Source: Dokdonella sp.
GTDB lineage: Bacteria > Pseudomonadota > Gammaproteobacteria > Xanthomonadales > Rhodanobacteraceae
Direction of reading: 5' to 3'
Length of the DNA: 64,000 bases
Assembly: GCA_016712865.1 (NCBI GenBank)
Contig: JADJQH010000004.1
Coordinates: forward strand, 112,622 to 176,621
The position numbers and the translations under genes are program-made. Position 1 is the stretch's first letter. Every line of letters begins with the position of its first letter. Below are positions 40,784 to 49,019 of the stretch, piece by piece. A model generated the notes under the pieces. It saw only the letters and a program-made list of their open reading frames with translations, did no database searches and was not told the origin of the DNA.

Positions 40784-40958
40784 CTACTGCCAACGATCAC
40801 CCCACTTGCCCAGGTCCCAGATCAAGTCAGGTGTGGCGGCGCAGCTCACATCCACGTTGTCGATGTTGCTGTCGCCCATGCTGCCGCTGGCATTGGCCAG
40901 GCCGCAGCTTTGGCTGTTGGGTTGGCTGTTGAAGTTGACCCTGTCGATGGAACCGGTT
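40784..40958 (-). pseudogene. Relic of the C-terminus of a secreted repeat protein
   Basis: On the minus strand an open frame of about 57 codons without a start ends in a clear protein C-terminus. It reads RVNFNSQPNSQSCGLANASG, then SMGDSNIDNVDVSCAATPDL, then IWDLGKWGDRWQ and a stop. The QPxxQxCxxxN...NVxVxC pattern is common in bacterial surface proteins with bacterial Ig-like repeats. The frame is cut upstream at a family C REP, where an in-frame stop occurs. This is probably the surviving end of a gene removed by deletion or REP-associated rearrangement. Confidence 0.6.
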
Positions 40959-41017
40959 CGCCCCTGAAGGGGCTCCTACAGCAAGCCTTGCTCGCGTAGG
41001 AGCCCCAGCGAACGTAC

Positions 41018-41332
41018 TTAGCGGATACGCGATGGCAGCGGAGGACGATTCCGTGAGCGGGATCCTCGTGCGACGAATTGCGAGTGACCAATCCGCGGCA
41101 GCCAACGGCGACGTGTCAGCCACAGCACGTCAAGCAAGGGCGCGCCGAGCAACCAGAACGGCAGGCTGTATCCACCCACATCGCCGCCACGCGTGGCGGG
41201 AATCAGAACCAGGGCGAGGGTTCCGAGTGCGACCCAGGCCAGCAGCCATGCGGGTACTTGCATAGGCATGCGGGCCGCGGATCGACGCTGCGGGGTGGAT
41301 GAGTCGGTCAAACTGAACGGTGCAAGCAACAT
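41018..41332 (-). CDS. Small membrane protein
   Basis: A 104-residue protein that I do not recognise by name. The middle part has two hydrophobic helices (MQVPAWLLAWVALGTLALVL and YSLPFWLLGAPLLDVLWL) around ATRGGDVGG, and a basic C-terminus (RRRWLPRIG, RGSRSRNRP). A start at the internal ATG MPMQVPAWLL is possible. Similar short proteins seem to occur in other xanthomonads; the role is unknown. Confidence 0.55.
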   Translation of the reverse strand: MLLAPFSLTDSSTPQRRSAARMPMQVPAWLLAWVALGTLALVLIPATRGGDVGGYSLPFWLLGAPLLDVLWLTRRRWLPRIGHSQFVARGSRSRNRPPLPSRIR

Positions 41333-41641
41333 GGGTCACCTCCGTGGGTGTGAGGAGCCTGTCTGCGCCTGGTCTCAAGAGCTGCGACATGCTGCACGCA
41401 GGCGAGTGGCTCATGGCAACGCTGATCACACCCTCTTTCCGGCGAAGGCCGGGTTTCAACGTGGAGCCCGTGGCTTGTTTTGATGGGCCAAATGGGCCCC
41501 GGCTTGACCAGCCATTCGGCTGTTGTAAAGCGCCTCGCCGGAACGACGGCAAGAGAAAATGATTCAGCGCTGTCCCGCGGCGACGAACCGGTGGCATGCA
41601 GGCCGCGTGCGATAATCCGCAAGTCCCGCATGGAGTGACCC
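41333..41641. other. Gap before the Kef-type gene, with a dispersed repeat
   Basis: No gene is convincing in this 309-base gap. At 41498-41549 it carries, in reverse, a 52-base sequence (core CCGGCGAGGCGCTTTACAAC) that recurs at 59031-59082 with about 90 percent identity. The rest shows no motif I can name. Confidence 0.55.
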
Positions 41642-43432
41642 TTGGAAACCAGCAGCTTCCTTCAGTATTCCCTGGTGTTGCTGCTGGCCGCCGTGATTGC
41701 CGTGCCGCTGGCCAAGCGTGCGCGGCTCGGTGCGGTGCTTGGCTATCTCGCGGCCGGTGCCTTGATCGGCCCGTCCCTGCTCAACCTGATCGGCAATGCC
41801 GACGAAATCGCGCAGATTTCCGAACTCGGCGTGATCCTGATGCTGTTCGTGATCGGACTGGAGCTGTCCCCGCAACGGCTCTGGCTGATGCGCCGACAGG
41901 TATTCGGCTGGGGCACGGCACAGGTGGTGAGCAGCGCATTGGCGCTTGCCGCGGCTTCCCTGTTGCTCGGCATCGGCTGGAAAACCGCCATCGTGGTGGG
42001 CCTGGCCTTGGCCTTGTCTTCGACGGCCATCGGCTTGCAGATCCTTTCCGAACGCAAGGAGTTGCACAGCGGACATGGCCGGCTCGCATTCGCCATCCTG
42101 CTGCTGCAGGACGTGGCCGCGATTCCCATCCTGGCCCTGGTGCCATTGCTTGCCGCCAGGCACGCAACGGCCGGCGCACTGCCGGACGTGTTGTACGTGC
42201 TGCGCGAGGTGCTTGTTATCGCTGCCGTCATCGTCGGTGGGCGGCTGTTGCTGCGCCCGCTGTTCCGCAGTGCTGCACGCACGCAGATTCCGGAAGTGTT
42301 CACGGCAAGCACCCTGCTGGTGGTGCTGGGCACGGCATGGCTGTTGCACCAGGTGGGCGTTTCCATGTCGCTGGGCGCTTTCCTTGCCGGCGTCCTGCTG
42401 GCCGATTCGGAATACCGGCATGAAATCGAAGCGCGCGTTGACCCGTTCAAGGGCCTGCTGCTGGGATTGTTCTTCATCAGCGTTGGCATGTCGGTCAACC
42501 TGTCCCTGTTGCGTGAACAGCCATTCCTGATCGCGACCATCCTGGCCGTGCTGCTTGTCATCAAGGGCATTGTCCTGGTGGCCATTGCGCGGCTTGCCGG
42601 GGAGAGCGCGGCCACGGCACTGAAGCTTGCTGCCGTGCTTTCGCAGGGCGGCGAGTTCGCCTTCGTGATCCTCACCCTGGCGGTGCAGAACACGCTGATC
42701 GATCCCCAGTTGCACCAGCTCATCGTGGTCGCGATCACCCTGTCCATGGCCATGACCCCGATCCTGATTTCGGCGTGCGTGAAGTTGCTGCCCGCGCAAT
42801 CCAAGGCGCCCCGCAGTTACGACCAGATCGACGATACGGAGACGCCGCAGGTCATCATTGCCGGCTTTGGCCGCTTCGGCCAGATCGTCGCGCGCGTGCT
42901 GCGTGCCAACAAGATCCGTTTCACCGCCATCGAGAATTCCATCGAGCAGGTCGAGATCTCGCGCCGCTTCGGCAATCGCATCTACTATGGCGATCCCACG
43001 CGCAGTGATTTGCTGCGGGCAGCCCACATCGACAAGGTGGAGTTGTTCATCGTCGCCACCGACGATCCGGAAGCCAACATCCGCACCGCGCGCCTGGTGC
43101 GCCGCATGTATCCGCAACTCAAGGTGTTCGCGCGCGCGCGCAATCGCCAGCATGCCTTCCGGCTGATGGACCTCGGCGCCTTGATCGAGCGCGAAACCTT
43201 CCACTCGAGCCTGGTGTTGTCGCGACGTGTGCTGGAGGCGCTGGGGATGTCCTCGGAGCTGGCCGCACAGCGGGTCGCGGCGTTCCGCGAGTTCGACGAG
43301 AAGCTGCTTGCCGAGCAGCACCTCATTTACGATGACGAAGCGGCCATCATGCAGAATTCGCGCGAGGCGCAGCGCGACCTGGACAATTTGTTCGAGGCCG
43401 ACATTGCCGGCGAAAAGGAATCGCAGACGTGA
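41642..43432 (+). CDS. Kef-type K+/H+ antiporter (CPA2) with RCK domain
   Basis: A 596-residue membrane transporter. About twelve hydrophobic helices fill the first ~380 residues (SLVLLLAAVIAVPLAKRARL, LGVILMLFVIGLELSPQRLW, AFLAGVLLADSEYRHEIEAR). A regulator-of-conductance-of-K+ nucleotide-binding domain follows, with VIIAGFGRFGQIVARVLRAN and YYGDPTRSDLLRAAHIDKVE. It is closest to the KefB/KefC type; a KefF/KefG partner was not seen. TTG start at 41642 after a GGAG. It overlaps the next gene by four bases. Confidence 0.9.
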   Translation: METSSFLQYSLVLLLAAVIAVPLAKRARLGAVLGYLAAGALIGPSLLNLIGNADEIAQISELGVILMLFVIGLELSPQRLWLMRRQVFGWGTAQVVSSALALAAASLLLGIGWKTAIVVGLALALSSTAIGLQILSERKELHSGHGRLAFAILLLQDVAAIPILALVPLLAARHATAGALPDVLYVLREVLVIAAVIVGGRLLLRPLFRSAARTQIPEVFTASTLLVVLGTAWLLHQVGVSMSLGAFLAGVLLADSEYRHEIEARVDPFKGLLLGLFFISVGMSVNLSLLREQPFLIATILAVLLVIKGIVLVAIARLAGESAATALKLAAVLSQGGEFAFVILTLAVQNTLIDPQLHQLIVVAITLSMAMTPILISACVKLLPAQSKAPRSYDQIDDTETPQVIIAGFGRFGQIVARVLRANKIRFTAIENSIEQVEISRRFGNRIYYGDPTRSDLLRAAHIDKVELFIVATDDPEANIRTARLVRRMYPQLKVFARARNRQHAFRLMDLGALIERETFHSSLVLSRRVLEALGMSSELAAQRVAAFREFDEKLLAEQHLIYDDEAAIMQNSREAQRDLDNLFEADIAGEKESQT

Positions 43433-44754
43433 GCAGGAAGCGTGGCTTTGCCCTGGCCGAAACGCAGCTGGCCAGCTTTGATCGCAGCACGACGGCGCGC
43501 TGCCATGTGCAGCGACCGGATCGCTATCGTCTGCTGGAAGCGCTGCCTGCGGATGCACGTCGCATCACCCGTGGCGGCGGTGTCTCCTTTGTCGGCGCGA
43601 GCTTCGCCCACGACAGCGTGGTGCAGGAGATGGGCGCGTTCGACCGCTTGCTTGAATTCGATCCCGAACAGGGGCGACTCACCGTCGAGGCCGGTGCGCG
43701 CATCGGCGACGTGACCCGCTTCGCCTTGTCGCGGGGCTGGATGTTGCCGGTGGTTCCGGGCCATCCACGCGCCAGCATCGGCGGCTGCATCGCCGCCGAC
43801 GTGCACGGCAAGAATCCGGCGCGTGACGGCACCTTTCGCCAGCATGTCGAGGGCATCGAGCTGTTCGATGCGCAGGCAGGCTGGGTGCAGTTGGGACCGA
43901 ACCAGGATGCCGATCACTTTGCCGCCTGCTTCGCCGGTTTCGGCATACCCGGCTTGATGGTGCGTGCACGATTGCGATTGGTCCCAGCGGCGCAGGCGTA
44001 CTCCTTGCGTTCGATCGCAGTGGCCAATCTCGTCGAGGCCGCCGAGGTCCTGCGCAGCCACGCCAATGCACCGCTGCTGTACGGCTGGCACGATGGACGC
44101 GCCGGGCGATTCGGCCGCGGAGCGATCCGCTTTGGCCTTGAAGCCAAGGATGGGACGACAGGCAAGCATCGGACATACCCTGATCTTCCCGAGACGATAG
44201 CGCCGTGGCCGATCACCGCCTGGAACCGGATCGGCATCGCCGCGATGAACCGTTGGGTCAGGCACCGCCAGTTTGTCGCCGGGCAAGTGCCCACAGCCGC
44301 GGCACTGTTTCCGCTCAACGAGGCGCGCCGTTACTTTGCCGGTTTCGGCAAGCACGGAATGAATGAGGCTCAGTGGTTGCTTCCGCATGCCAGCTACGCC
44401 GAGTTCGTGGCGGCACTGGAAGCGGAAGTGCGACGTTTGCGGCCGCGCATCAGCCTGATCGCCAGCAAGCTGTTCGAGGGCAAACCGACAGGTTTCAGTT
44501 TCGATGGCAGCGGCATCGCCCTGGCCATCCAGATGCCGCAGCCGCGCCAGCGCGAGCAGGCCGCTTTCATCGAGAGCTTGACCGAGTTGGCCATCATCCA
44601 CGGGGGTCGACCGAACCTGATCAAGGATTCCAGCTTGCAGGCCGCAACCTTGCCGCGCTGCTTTGCGGATTTCGACAATGCACGCAATGCACTGCGGCGC
44701 TTCGATCCCGCGCATGTGCAGGAATCGGCCATGACGCGCAGGCTCGGGTTGTGA
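43429..44754 (+). CDS. FAD-binding oxidoreductase, DprE1-like
   Basis: A 441-residue flavoprotein of the VAO/PCMH fold. The FAD-binding part shows ITRGGGVSFVGASF, FDPEQGRLTVEAGARIGDVT and VVPGHPRASIGGCIAADVHG followed by KN. This GG-x-I-A-x-D-x-HGKN block is that of decaprenylphosphoryl-ribose oxidase (DprE1). The GTG start overlaps the antiporter stop, and its own stop overlaps the SDR start. With the next gene it looks like a DprE1/DprE2-type epimerase pair. Substrate in this organism is unknown. Confidence 0.8.
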   Translation: MSRKRGFALAETQLASFDRSTTARCHVQRPDRYRLLEALPADARRITRGGGVSFVGASFAHDSVVQEMGAFDRLLEFDPEQGRLTVEAGARIGDVTRFALSRGWMLPVVPGHPRASIGGCIAADVHGKNPARDGTFRQHVEGIELFDAQAGWVQLGPNQDADHFAACFAGFGIPGLMVRARLRLVPAAQAYSLRSIAVANLVEAAEVLRSHANAPLLYGWHDGRAGRFGRGAIRFGLEAKDGTTGKHRTYPDLPETIAPWPITAWNRIGIAAMNRWVRHRQFVAGQVPTAAALFPLNEARRYFAGFGKHGMNEAQWLLPHASYAEFVAALEAEVRRLRPRISLIASKLFEGKPTGFSFDGSGIALAIQMPQPRQREQAAFIESLTELAIIHGGRPNLIKDSSLQAATLPRCFADFDNARNALRRFDPAHVQESAMTRRLGL

Positions 44755-45482
44755 CCACGGTCGTCGTCGGTGCATCGAGCGGACTGGGCCGCGCCTTGGC
44801 CGAGGAACTGGCGCGCGCGAGCCATGAGTTGTTGCTGGTCGCCTCCGATCCGCGCGACCTTTCCGCAATTGCGGCCGACCTGGGCTTGCGCCACGCGGCA
44901 AAGGTGCACACCTTGGCCCTGGATCTCGCAGCGACCGCCGATCCGGGTGCGCGCGTGCTTGCGGCGCTGGCCGAATTGCCAGCGCCATCGGCCTTGCTGC
45001 TGCCGGTTGGGCAGTCGCGAGTCGATGACGATGGCAGCCTCGGTGCAGCGGCGACGGGCCAATTGCTGGCTATCAATCTGCATGCGCCGATCACCATCGT
45101 GCAGGCCTTGCTGCCGGCCCTGCTGGAGGCGCGCGGCGTGGTGGTCGGTTTCGGCAGCGTGGCGGCCGTGCGCGGGCGCAGCCGCAACATGGTCTATGCC
45201 GCGGCAAAAAGAGGCCTGCAGGGATTCTTCGAGAGCCTGCGCCATCGCCATTCAGGGCAGGGCCTGCGCGTGCAATTCCATCGCCTGGGCTTCCTGCGCA
45301 GCAACCTGACCCACGGCATGCGCCTGCCATTGCCGGCTGCCGAACCGGCGCAGGTGGCCAGTCAGGTTGTTGCCAATCTGGAAAAGGCATCTTTCGATCG
45401 CCATGCACCGCGCTGGTGGGCCCTGGTTGCGTTCATCATTGCCCACCTGCCGTGGTTCGTGTTCAGGCGCATGGACGCCTGA
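44751..45482 (+). CDS. Short-chain dehydrogenase/reductase, DprE2-like
   Basis: A 243-residue SDR. The cofactor-binding motif TTVVVGASSGLGRALAEELA and the catalytic YAAAKRG (Tyr-x-x-x-Lys) are present, with VGFGSVAAVRGRSRNMVYAA carrying the Ser. The C-terminus (FIIAHLPWFVFRRMDA) is hydrophobic and may touch the membrane, as in DprE2. GTG start at 44751 overlaps the FAD oxidase stop by four bases, so the three genes are translationally coupled. It may reduce the keto-sugar formed by the upstream enzyme. Confidence 0.85.
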   Translation: MTTVVVGASSGLGRALAEELARASHELLLVASDPRDLSAIAADLGLRHAAKVHTLALDLAATADPGARVLAALAELPAPSALLLPVGQSRVDDDGSLGAAATGQLLAINLHAPITIVQALLPALLEARGVVVGFGSVAAVRGRSRNMVYAAAKRGLQGFFESLRHRHSGQGLRVQFHRLGFLRSNLTHGMRLPLPAAEPAQVASQVVANLEKASFDRHAPRWWALVAFIIAHLPWFVFRRMDA

Positions 45483-45775
45483 CAGGTTGTTGAAAAACCA
45501 GCTGCGTTGCCATTGCTGCGTTACTCATAAGTCAGCAATCAAGGAAGGTCTGAACAAGTATTGTCGCGAGCAAGCTCGCTCCCACCATTGCTTGATTTTG
45601 TGGGAGCGAGCTTGCTCGCGACGAATGAGTTCCGTACTTGTTCAGACCTTCCTTGATTCCTGACTTATCAGCAAAAGCAGGCTCAAAATGCTCATTTGCA
45701 CCACCGTAAACTGCGCTTTTTCGCCTGCTTTTGCCTTGCCCTGGCTGTCTCGTCAACGTTTTTCAACAGCCTGCC
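45481..45775. repeat. Composite inverted repeat with a nested REPIN
   Basis: The outer ends (GACAGGTTGTTGAAAAAC at 45481 and GTTTTTCAACAGCCTGCC at 45758) are inverted copies with two mismatches. Inside is a second, near-perfect 34-base inverted pair (45527-45560 and 45635-45668). At its core lies a REPIN of family A. The right half (GCAAAAGCAGGCTCAAAATG, TTTGCACCACCGTAAACTGC) matches a repeat known to me from several pseudomonads and xanthomonads. It separates the SDR gene from the first cyclase-homology gene and behaves like a MITE with a later insertion. Confidence 0.75.
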
Positions 45776-45891
45776 AAGCCGGAATCCGGCCCGCCGGTTG
45801 CACCCGGCGCGATTCCTGCGCCTGCCATCAAGTGCACATTGCTGGAAATTGCGCACCGCGCGGCGCAGAATGCAGGGCCCGAACGCAGTGA

Positions 45892-48576
45892 ATGGAATTT
45901 CCCGTGACCGCCGGAGCGGCAGCCAGCACGCACGCATCGACAGAAGCCCATGCCAGCTCGATGCTGCGGACACTGTTGCTTTGTGACCTGGTTGATTCCA
46001 CGGCATTGGTCGAAAGCCTCGGGGATCTGCTGGCGGCGGAACTGATCCGCAAGCACGATCGCCTGGCGCGCACCCTGGCAGATCGCCACGCTGGCCGCGA
46101 GATCGACAAGACCGACGGCTTCATGATGATGTTCGAGCGGCCGGTGCAGGCGGTTGCCTTCGCGCTGGACTACCAGCGCGGCCTGCGTCAACTGAACGCG
46201 GCGGAATCGACTTCGCTCTCCGCCCGCGTCGGCATCCACGTGGGTGATGTGGTTGTGTGGGACAACAATGCCGAGGACGTGGCCAAGGGCGCCAAGCCGA
46301 CCGAGGTCGAAGGCCTGGTCAAGCCGATCACCTCGCGCCTGATGAACCTGGCCCTGCCGGGCCAGATCCTGCTGTCGAACATTGCCTATGCGCTGGCGCA
46401 TCGCGCCCAGGGCGAACTCGGCGAGCAACTCGACAAATTGCGCTGGCGTACGCACGGACGCTATCGCTTTCGCGGCGTGCCCGACCCGGTGCCGGTGTTC
46501 GAAGTGGGCGAGGAGGGCCTGGCGCCGCTGAAGGCGCCACCATGGTCAAGCAAGGCGCACCGGGAAGTTCCGTTCTGGCGGCGACCGGCCACCATGGTGA
46601 TCGAGCTGGTCGTACTGGCGGCGTTGATCGGCGTGCCCATCTTCATGTTCCTGCGACCGGATCCGGCCATCGCATTTGCCAAGCGCGACTGGGTGGTGAT
46701 GGGCAGCCTCAACAACCTGACCGGGGAGACGGTGTTCGATGACGCGCTGGAAAGCGCACTGCGCATTGGTCTTGAGCAGTCGCAATACGTCAACGTGTTG
46801 CCGGATCTCAAGGTGCGCGAATCGGTCAAGCGCATGCAACTGGATCCGGCCACCACGGAGGTCAGTCGCGAGATCGGGTCCGAGATTGCCATCCGTGATG
46901 GCGCGCGCGCTTTGATATTGCCCACCATTGCCGAAATCGGTGGGCGCGTGCGCATCACCGCTGAAGTCATTGATCCACAGACGCAGACCACGGTGTATTC
47001 GGAAACCGCCGATGGCGTAGGCAAGGAATCCATCCTGCCGTCGCTGGATGCGATCAACAAACGCCTGCGTGTGCGCCTTGGTGAAGCACTGGCCACGGTG
47101 ACGGAAGAATCCCAACCGCTGGAGAAGGTGGCCACGGCCAATCTGGATGCCCTGCGTGCTTATTCGCTGGGCTACAAGGAAACGTCACTGGGCGATTTCG
47201 ACCAGGCAGGAATCCTCTATCAACACGCGATCACGCTGGATCCGGATTTTGCCCGGGCGAGAATCGAGCTGGGCATGCTGTACTTGAATCTTGATCGCAA
47301 TCGGGAGGCGCAGCAGCAACTCACTCGTGCGCTTGAATTGGGCGAACGCCTGACGCCTACCGACAAGCTGCTTGCGGAAGCCAGCATGAGCAGGCTCAAG
47401 TCGCCGCGCGTCGCGCTGGAAAAGTGGCGGGCGTTGGCTACGCTGGAGCCGGATCTGTTCACTGCCCAAGGCAACTATGCCTTTCTGCTTTGGACGCAGT
47501 CGAATGATTTTGCTGCTGCCATCGAAGTCACCAAGCGCAATACCGTCGAGCAGAATCCGTATCGCGGCACCGGCCACTATCTGCTCGGTACCTTGTACCT
47601 CGGATCGGAGGATTATGCCCAGGCCGAGCAACAGTTCGAGAAATCCGCCGCATTGGGTACCCGCTTCCAGAATCACATGTATGCGTCGGTGTTTGCAGCA
47701 AGGCGTAATTTCAAGCGTGCGCACGAATTGCTCGAGGCTGGCCGTGTTTCAACGAATTCGAGTGACAAGTTCCAGGATCAACTTCTGGCCATGGGCATGG
47801 CCGCGGACGAGGGCAATTGGACAGCAGCCCTGTCGCCCGCGGAACAATCGCATCCCGGGAATTCGAGTCTCGACGAATCGGACGCAAGCATGCTTGCCGA
47901 TGCTGGCATGGCGCTGAAGTTGGCCGTGGGCACGCGCGACGGACGCAAGGATTTGCTTGGGCAACTGGGCACTGGCGCGGCGCCATCCGAATCAAGCCAG
48001 CCGTCTGCACGGGAGGCCCAGATACTCTTCCGCGCCTGGTTGTTGGCGTACTACGGTGATGTCAAGGCCGCCAAGCAGCGGTTGGAGCAGCTGGCAGAAC
48101 CCGCGCGCGGTGGTGACTACCCGGCATTATCCAAATTGCGCGCGCTTGTCGAAGCCACGGTTGCGGCGCGTCAGGGCCAGACCGACAAAGCCGCGCAAAA
48201 CCTCAAGAGCATGCTGGATGGAACGGAATACTTCGGGACGCACCTGTTGCTGATGGAAATGCACGCCGAGCGCAAGGACTTTGCTGCTGCGCTCAATGAG
48301 GCTCGTTGGATTGCCGCACATCGCGGTCGTGCCTACGCCTCGACGGCGGCGGGCGATTCGTTCATGCCATTCAACGTGCTGCAGACGAACCTTGCCCAGC
48401 TGCATATAGCGGAAAATGCGTTGGCGCTGGGCAAGGCAGATATCGCCCGCGACGCGTTGGGCGTAGTGCGGGCGAACTGGAAAGAAAAGGACTTGCCGGA
48501 TTCGCTTTCGGCCTGGATGAAGCGTCTTGACGCAGCTTCAGGCGAAAAAGCGGCCGAGCCCTCAGCGCGGAACTGA
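45892..48576 (+). CDS. Cyclase-homology / TPR membrane protein A (peptide modification system)
   Basis: An 894-residue protein. Residues about 25-205 are a class III nucleotidyl cyclase homology domain: TLLLCDLVDSTALVESLGDL with metal Asp32, EIDKTDGFMMMFE with Lys73 and Asp75, and RVGIHVGDVVVWD. The usual transition-state Asn is replaced (VKPITSRLM, Pro145; Arg149 kept). A membrane helix lies at 233-255. An alpha/beta domain (WVVMGSLNNLTGETVFDDAL onward) and TPR helices fill the rest. About 75-80 percent of the N-terminal half matches the next-but-one gene. It matches my memory of a family annotated as putative peptide modification system cyclase. Its stop overlaps the minus-strand peptide gene. 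Confidence 0.8.
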   Translation: MEFPVTAGAAASTHASTEAHASSMLRTLLLCDLVDSTALVESLGDLLAAELIRKHDRLARTLADRHAGREIDKTDGFMMMFERPVQAVAFALDYQRGLRQLNAAESTSLSARVGIHVGDVVVWDNNAEDVAKGAKPTEVEGLVKPITSRLMNLALPGQILLSNIAYALAHRAQGELGEQLDKLRWRTHGRYRFRGVPDPVPVFEVGEEGLAPLKAPPWSSKAHREVPFWRRPATMVIELVVLAALIGVPIFMFLRPDPAIAFAKRDWVVMGSLNNLTGETVFDDALESALRIGLEQSQYVNVLPDLKVRESVKRMQLDPATTEVSREIGSEIAIRDGARALILPTIAEIGGRVRITAEVIDPQTQTTVYSETADGVGKESILPSLDAINKRLRVRLGEALATVTEESQPLEKVATANLDALRAYSLGYKETSLGDFDQAGILYQHAITLDPDFARARIELGMLYLNLDRNREAQQQLTRALELGERLTPTDKLLAEASMSRLKSPRVALEKWRALATLEPDLFTAQGNYAFLLWTQSNDFAAAIEVTKRNTVEQNPYRGTGHYLLGTLYLGSEDYAQAEQQFEKSAALGTRFQNHMYASVFAARRNFKRAHELLEAGRVSTNSSDKFQDQLLAMGMAADEGNWTAALSPAEQSHPGNSSLDESDASMLADAGMALKLAVGTRDGRKDLLGQLGTGAAPSESSQPSAREAQILFRAWLLAYYGDVKAAKQRLEQLAEPARGGDYPALSKLRALVEATVAARQGQTDKAAQNLKSMLDGTEYFGTHLLLMEMHAERKDFAAALNEARWIAAHRGRAYASTAAGDSFMPFNVLQTNLAQLHIAENALALGKADIARDALGVVRANWKEKDLPDSLSAWMKRLDAASGEKAAEPSARN

Positions 48577-48840
48577 AATCTTTGGCGGCACCATTTTGGA
48601 CGTGGCCGTCAATGTCTGTGCATCCATGGTGTCCACCGCGCGCTGGAACGTGGCCTTGTCCGCCAGTTTGGATGCGCACAGGCAGGCTGCATTGAGGTCG
48701 ACCACGGTCTCATGGGGAACACCCATCTCGACCAGGGCCTTGGCCGGCTTCGACTCAAACAAGGCGCGGAACGCATCGTCCGTGGCCAGGCGGCGCAACA
48801 ACTCGGTTGCCTGCTTGTCGCTCAATGTGGAGTCGCTCAT
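48562..48840 (-). CDS. Putative modified-peptide precursor A
   Basis: A 92-residue protein. The leader-like part (ATELLRRLATDDAFRALFES, then KPAKALVEMGVPHETVVDL and KLADKATFQRAVDTMDAQ) is close to peptide B at 51656. The tail (TLTATSKMVPPKISVPR) is different, as expected for a RiPP core. Two Cys occur before it (ACLCASK). CAGGGGAA precedes the ATG, as it does for peptide B. The gene converges on cyclase A and overlaps its last 15 bases. It resembles the NHLP-related or putative-modified-peptide families; the exact family and any product are untested. Confidence 0.75.
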   Translation of the reverse strand: MSDSTLSDKQATELLRRLATDDAFRALFESKPAKALVEMGVPHETVVDLNAACLCASKLADKATFQRAVDTMDAQTLTATSKMVPPKISVPR

Positions 48841-49019
48841 CGATCTGTTCCCCTGAATTCAAGCCTGCTGCGGTCTTGTTGGTGGGCGTCCACCCGGCCT
48901 GGTGCCGCAGAAACCAAACCCCGGCGAGTCTAGCAAGCCTCGCGTTGCTGGTGGCATCGGTCGGCATGGCCATGCAGAATGGGTGATCGACCATCGCCAA
49001 TCCGGGTTGCCGCACGTTT
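48841..49019. promoter_or_regulatory. Divergent region between peptide A and cyclase B
   Basis: A 179-base gap separates the starts of peptide A (minus) and cyclase B (plus), so promoters for both must lie here or further upstream. I see no confident -10/-35 pair or operator. The gap does contain the AGGGGAA ribosome-binding sequence of peptide A. Confidence 0.35.

Larger units (their letters stand above)
40456..41017. repeat. Repeat-rich gap with REP families A and C and a gene relic
   Basis: From left to right: a CCCTCTCCCGC-type piece (40540-40575), a REP pair GCCCCTGAAGGGGCTCC ... GTAGGAGCCCC (family C, 40591-40642), a REPIN (family A, 40643-40752), a coding relic (40784-40958, separate entry), and a second family C pair (40959-41009). 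Confidence 0.75.

Noticed and set aside
41564..43558. A 664-codon minus-strand frame opposite the Kef-type gene
   Set aside because: His/Gln/Asp-rich shadow of a real membrane protein; no domain visible.
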